Source of the DNA: JANRIC01 sp033765345
Lineage (GTDB): Bacteria > Bacteroidota > Bacteroidia > Cytophagales > Microscillaceae
Assembly (NCBI GenBank): GCA_033765345.1
Contig: JANRIC010000257.1
Location: 1-8,043, forward strand
DNA length: 8,043 bases
Reading direction: 5' to 3'
Below the pieces are notes generated by a model, which made no database searches, was not told the origin of the DNA, and worked only from the letters and a program-made list of their open reading frames with translations. This document shows positions 6,337-8,043 of this stretch, piece by piece. Every line of letters starts with the position of its first letter. The stretch's first letter is position 1. Made by a program: the position numbers and the translations under genes.

Positions 6337-6460
6337 TTTTAATAAATATAATTTATTTACAGAATAACTTGGATTCTTATTTTTATACTTTTATCTTCAA
6401 GCAAGATTTATATAGACCACTGCATGTTCTCTAACTCATAAACAAAAAAACCAAAAAATT

Positions 6461-7303
6461 ATGAATAAGCAATTGATTACCCAACTGACTTCTACTTTTG
6501 AAGAACACGCCCAAAATCACGAAGGTGTAGAGTTTTGGTATGCCCGGGATTTACAGAAATTACTTGAGTATAAACGCTGGGATAAATTCACCCATGTGAT
6601 TGACAAAGCAATGATATCCTGCAAAAACGCCTCTGAGGAGATTTCTGATCATTTTGCCCATGTGGGAAAAACGATCGCTATGCCCAAAGGAGCAACCAAA
6701 GAAATTGACGATTACATGCTCACTCGTTATGCCTGTTATCTGATTGCTCAAAATGCAGATCCAGCTAAAGAAGCGGTGGCTTTTGCCCAAAGTTATTTTG
6801 CTGTGCAAACCCGCAAGCAGGAATTGATTGAGGAGCGGATCAAACTGGCAGAAAGACTGGATGCACGCGAGCGACTTACTGCTACCGAAACTACGCTTTC
6901 CAAACTAATCTTTGAACGAGGGGTTGACGAAAGAGGCTTTGGGCGCATCCGTAGCAAGGGCGATCAGGCTCTTTTTGGCGGATTGACCACGCAGGAATTA
7001 AAACAGAAAATGAATGTACCTACCAAACGACCCCTGGCTGATTTTTTGCCGACTGTCACCATTCTCTCCAAGGCACTGGCTACGGAGATGACCAATATCA
7101 ATATCAAAAATAAAAACCTACAAGGAGAAGAGTCCATTACGGACCAGCATATGAATAGCAATGAGAAAGTCCGCCAGGCTTTGCTCTCTGATCATATCAT
7201 CCCCGAAAACCTACCCGCCGAGGAGGATATTAAAAAAGTAGCACGCAGAGTAAAATCTCAAACCAAAAAATCTCTTAAAAATAGTGGGAAGATGAAGGAG
7301 TGA
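6461..7303 (+). CDS. dinD: DinD-like DNA-damage-inducible protein
   Basis: The 280-residue product matches DinD (about 274 residues in E. coli) along its whole length. The N-terminal BRO-N-like part spans about residues 22-115, with EFWYARDLQKLLEY (24-37), DHFAHV (63-68) and the family-typical RYACYLIAQNADPAKEAV (89-106) followed by AQSYFAVQTRKQEL. The C-terminal part carries a VRQALL...PENLP motif, like the end of E. coli DinD, and a basic Lys-rich tail. In E. coli, DinD is SOS-induced and reported to interfere with RecA filaments; a similar cytoplasmic role is inferred here. The start is ATG at 6461 after an A-rich leader (aaaccaaaaaatt), with no Shine-Dalgarno. It stands alone, divergent from the phosphatase lipoprotein and convergent with the thioredoxin gene 71 bases away. 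Such genes are often carried on mobile or defence islands, and a direct repeat flanks this one. Confidence 0.9.
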   Translation: MNKQLITQLTSTFEEHAQNHEGVEFWYARDLQKLLEYKRWDKFTHVIDKAMISCKNASEEISDHFAHVGKTIAMPKGATKEIDDYMLTRYACYLIAQNADPAKEAVAFAQSYFAVQTRKQELIEERIKLAERLDARERLTATETTLSKLIFERGVDERGFGRIRSKGDQALFGGLTTQELKQKMNVPTKRPLADFLPTVTILSKALATEMTNINIKNKNLQGEESITDQHMNSNEKVRQALLSDHIIPENLPAEEDIKKVARRVKSQTKKSLKNSGKMKE

Positions 7304-7317
7304 TCTCGATAACTTAG

Positions 7318-7331
7318 TTTTATAGAATATA
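7318..7331 (+). repeat. 14-bp direct repeat, right copy (flanks dinD)
   Basis: Second exact copy of TTTTATAGAATATA, 14 bases past the dinD stop, 995 bases from the first copy. TATAGA at 7328-7333 can also pair weakly with TCTATA at 7343-7348, the only hairpin in the short dinD/thioredoxin convergent gap. Confidence 0.4.
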
Positions 7332-7374
7332 GAAATGCTAAATCTATAAGTTGTAGACTGATGAATAAGTTTAT

Positions 7375-7815
7375 TTATTGCTCCGTTAAAAGTTTATTTA
7401 TCTCATTTATAAAATTTTTGGCGTATTGCTCATCTTTACCTCCGTAGCCAAAATGAATCAAACGCACATAACCTTTTTTATCGACAAGAAATGTCATGGG
7501 AACCACTTCAACACCAAGTAATTTACTTAAACGACTTTCTACATCTAACACAGTCATAAATTCATACGAGTACTTTTGTGTGAATTTTTTAATATAAGCC
7601 AGGGAATCATATTGGGCTGTATTCACAGCCAAGATGCACACAGTGGAGTCCAAAGCAAAATTTTGATGAATTTGGTTCAATTCAGGAAACTTTTGGTAGC
7701 ATGCCCCACACCAAGTATTCCAAAAATCCATCAAAAGCACCTTCCCCTTAAAATGATCTTGCGAGTATAGCCTACCCTTATGATCTTGAAATTGAAAGTC
7801 AGCCAGAGGTATCAA
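7375..7815 (-). CDS. TlpA/ResA-like thioredoxin domain protein, 5'-truncated by an IS
   Basis: A thioredoxin-fold disulfide reductase domain is intact: the strand VLLMDFWNTWCGAC holds the redox pair Cys36-Gly-Ala-Cys39, and the cis-proline is Pro106 in VEVVPMTFLVD (numbered from the TTG at 7815). The spacing and the FLVDKKGYVR strand are typical of TlpA/ResA proteins, which reduce disulfides outside the cytoplasmic membrane. The only available start in the remaining frame is TTG at 7815-7813. Upstream of it the frame stays open to a stop at 7947-7945 and encodes a hydrophobic membrane segment (LLSFSLWVSITLSVATWVL) and a linker, with no ATG, GTG or other TTG. This is the anchor of a once longer protein. 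The frame runs into sequence that looks like the end of an insertion sequence at about 7934, so the true start has been separated. Without an anchor or signal, the domain is probably not exported; I regard the gene as likely inactive. Confidence 0.82.
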   Translation of the reverse strand: MIPLADFQFQDHKGRLYSQDHFKGKVLLMDFWNTWCGACYQKFPELNQIHQNFALDSTVCILAVNTAQYDSLAYIKKFTQKYSYEFMTVLDVESRLSKLLGVEVVPMTFLVDKKGYVRLIHFGYGGKDEQYAKNFINEINKLLTEQ

Positions 7816-7933
7816 TACCGATTCTGAAAAATAGAGACTGAAATAAACTTTGGGTAAAACCCAGGTCGCAACACTTAAAGTTATGCTTACCCATAAACTA
7901 AAACTAAGAAGTTGTTGGGGATTTTCAAAATTA

Positions 7934-8043
7934 GAGAATCGGGTCTATTTTTGAGTTGACCAAAACCAAAAATAATGACTACACAATTTGAAAAACTGTC
8001 CGATTCTCAATGGGATGCAATATCGTTTCTTTTTCCAACAAGA
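7934..8043 (+). mobile_element. left end of an IS5-family-like insertion sequence (runs off the window)
   Basis: The proposed element begins near GAGAATCGGGTC (7934-7945), where the thioredoxin frame loses coding sense, and has a ~40-base leader followed by a transposase start at 7975. The preceding TTA (7931-7933) would fit the TNA target used by some IS5-family subgroups. The right end, inverted repeat partner and second target copy lie outside the window, so the exact boundary is an inference. Confidence 0.6.
7975..8043 (+). CDS. IS5-type transposase, N-terminal 23 residues (partial)
   Basis: From ATG at 7975 the frame is open to the window edge and begins MTTQFEKLSDSQWDAISFLF. The pattern 'L-S/T-D-S/A-Q-W-x-x-I' is characteristic of the N-terminus (DUF4096-like region) of IS5-family transposases, which continue into an RxTGxxWR-type segment and a DDE nuclease domain not visible here. 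The leader CCAAAACCAAAAATA before the ATG has no Shine-Dalgarno. The family call rests on this short motif. Transposition of the element would explain the lost 5' end of the adjacent thioredoxin gene, which is read in the opposite direction. Confidence 0.7.
   Translation, partial: MTTQFEKLSDSQWDAISFLFPTR

Larger units (their letters stand above)
6077..6460. other. 384-bp AT-rich divergent intergenic region
   Basis: This gap separates the divergent starts of the phosphatase lipoprotein (minus) and dinD (plus) and must hold both promoters. I see no gene in it. Notable parts are the TTAACA/TTAATG pair at 6142-6158, a very AT-rich tract at about 6270-6360, and one copy of TTTTATAGAATATA (6323-6336) that recurs just past the dinD stop. 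I find no E. coli-type (CTG-N10-CAG) or Gram-positive-type (GAAC-N4-GTTC) LexA box before dinD. Confidence 0.6.

Overview
The window looks like a chromosomal segment of a Bacteroidota bacterium, most likely Cytophagales-like. This is inferred from signal peptides ending in '...AQ', the lack of clear Shine-Dalgarno sequences, a Bacteroidota-style FabI, a fused YncE-propeller/phosphatase lipoprotein, and AT-rich intergenic DNA around moderately GC-balanced genes. No rRNA, tRNA or CRISPR array is visible.

Layout from left to right. A small membrane-protein frame (1-220, possibly the tail of a larger gene) is followed by a degraded piece of a transposase-like gene (357-650). A predicted outer-membrane beta-barrel protein lies on the plus strand (802-1560). 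It converges on fabI (2602-1790, minus) across a repeat-rich gap made of three ~40-bp units with NotI-type palindromes and then a 21-bp array that runs to the fabI stop codon. Upstream of fabI, a strong terminator-like hairpin ends a small minus-strand gene (3190-2789). That gene encodes a secreted, very basic protein built almost entirely of eight 13-residue repeats. A 390-bp gap with two striking palindromes separates it from a large minus-strand lipoprotein (6076-3581): a YVTN/YncE beta-propeller fused to an alkaline-phosphatase-superfamily phosphoesterase with a Glu-rich tail. Across a 384-bp AT-rich divergent gap lies a DinD homologue (6461-7303, plus). It converges on a TlpA/ResA-like thioredoxin (minus) whose N-terminal end appears to have been cut off by an insertion sequence. 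The first ~110 bp of that element, including the first 23 codons of an IS5-type transposase, close the window.

The genes do not form one pathway. Housekeeping (fabI), envelope/secreted proteins (barrel, repeat protein, phosphatase lipoprotein, thioredoxin) and stress response (dinD) sit in separate transcription units with mostly convergent or divergent borders. The borders carry repeats, palindromes and IS traces, so the segment reads as plastic but ordinary chromosome. I see no convincing new multi-gene system. The most novel-looking single item is the 13-residue-repeat secreted protein, and the clearest evolutionary event is the IS truncation of the thioredoxin gene.
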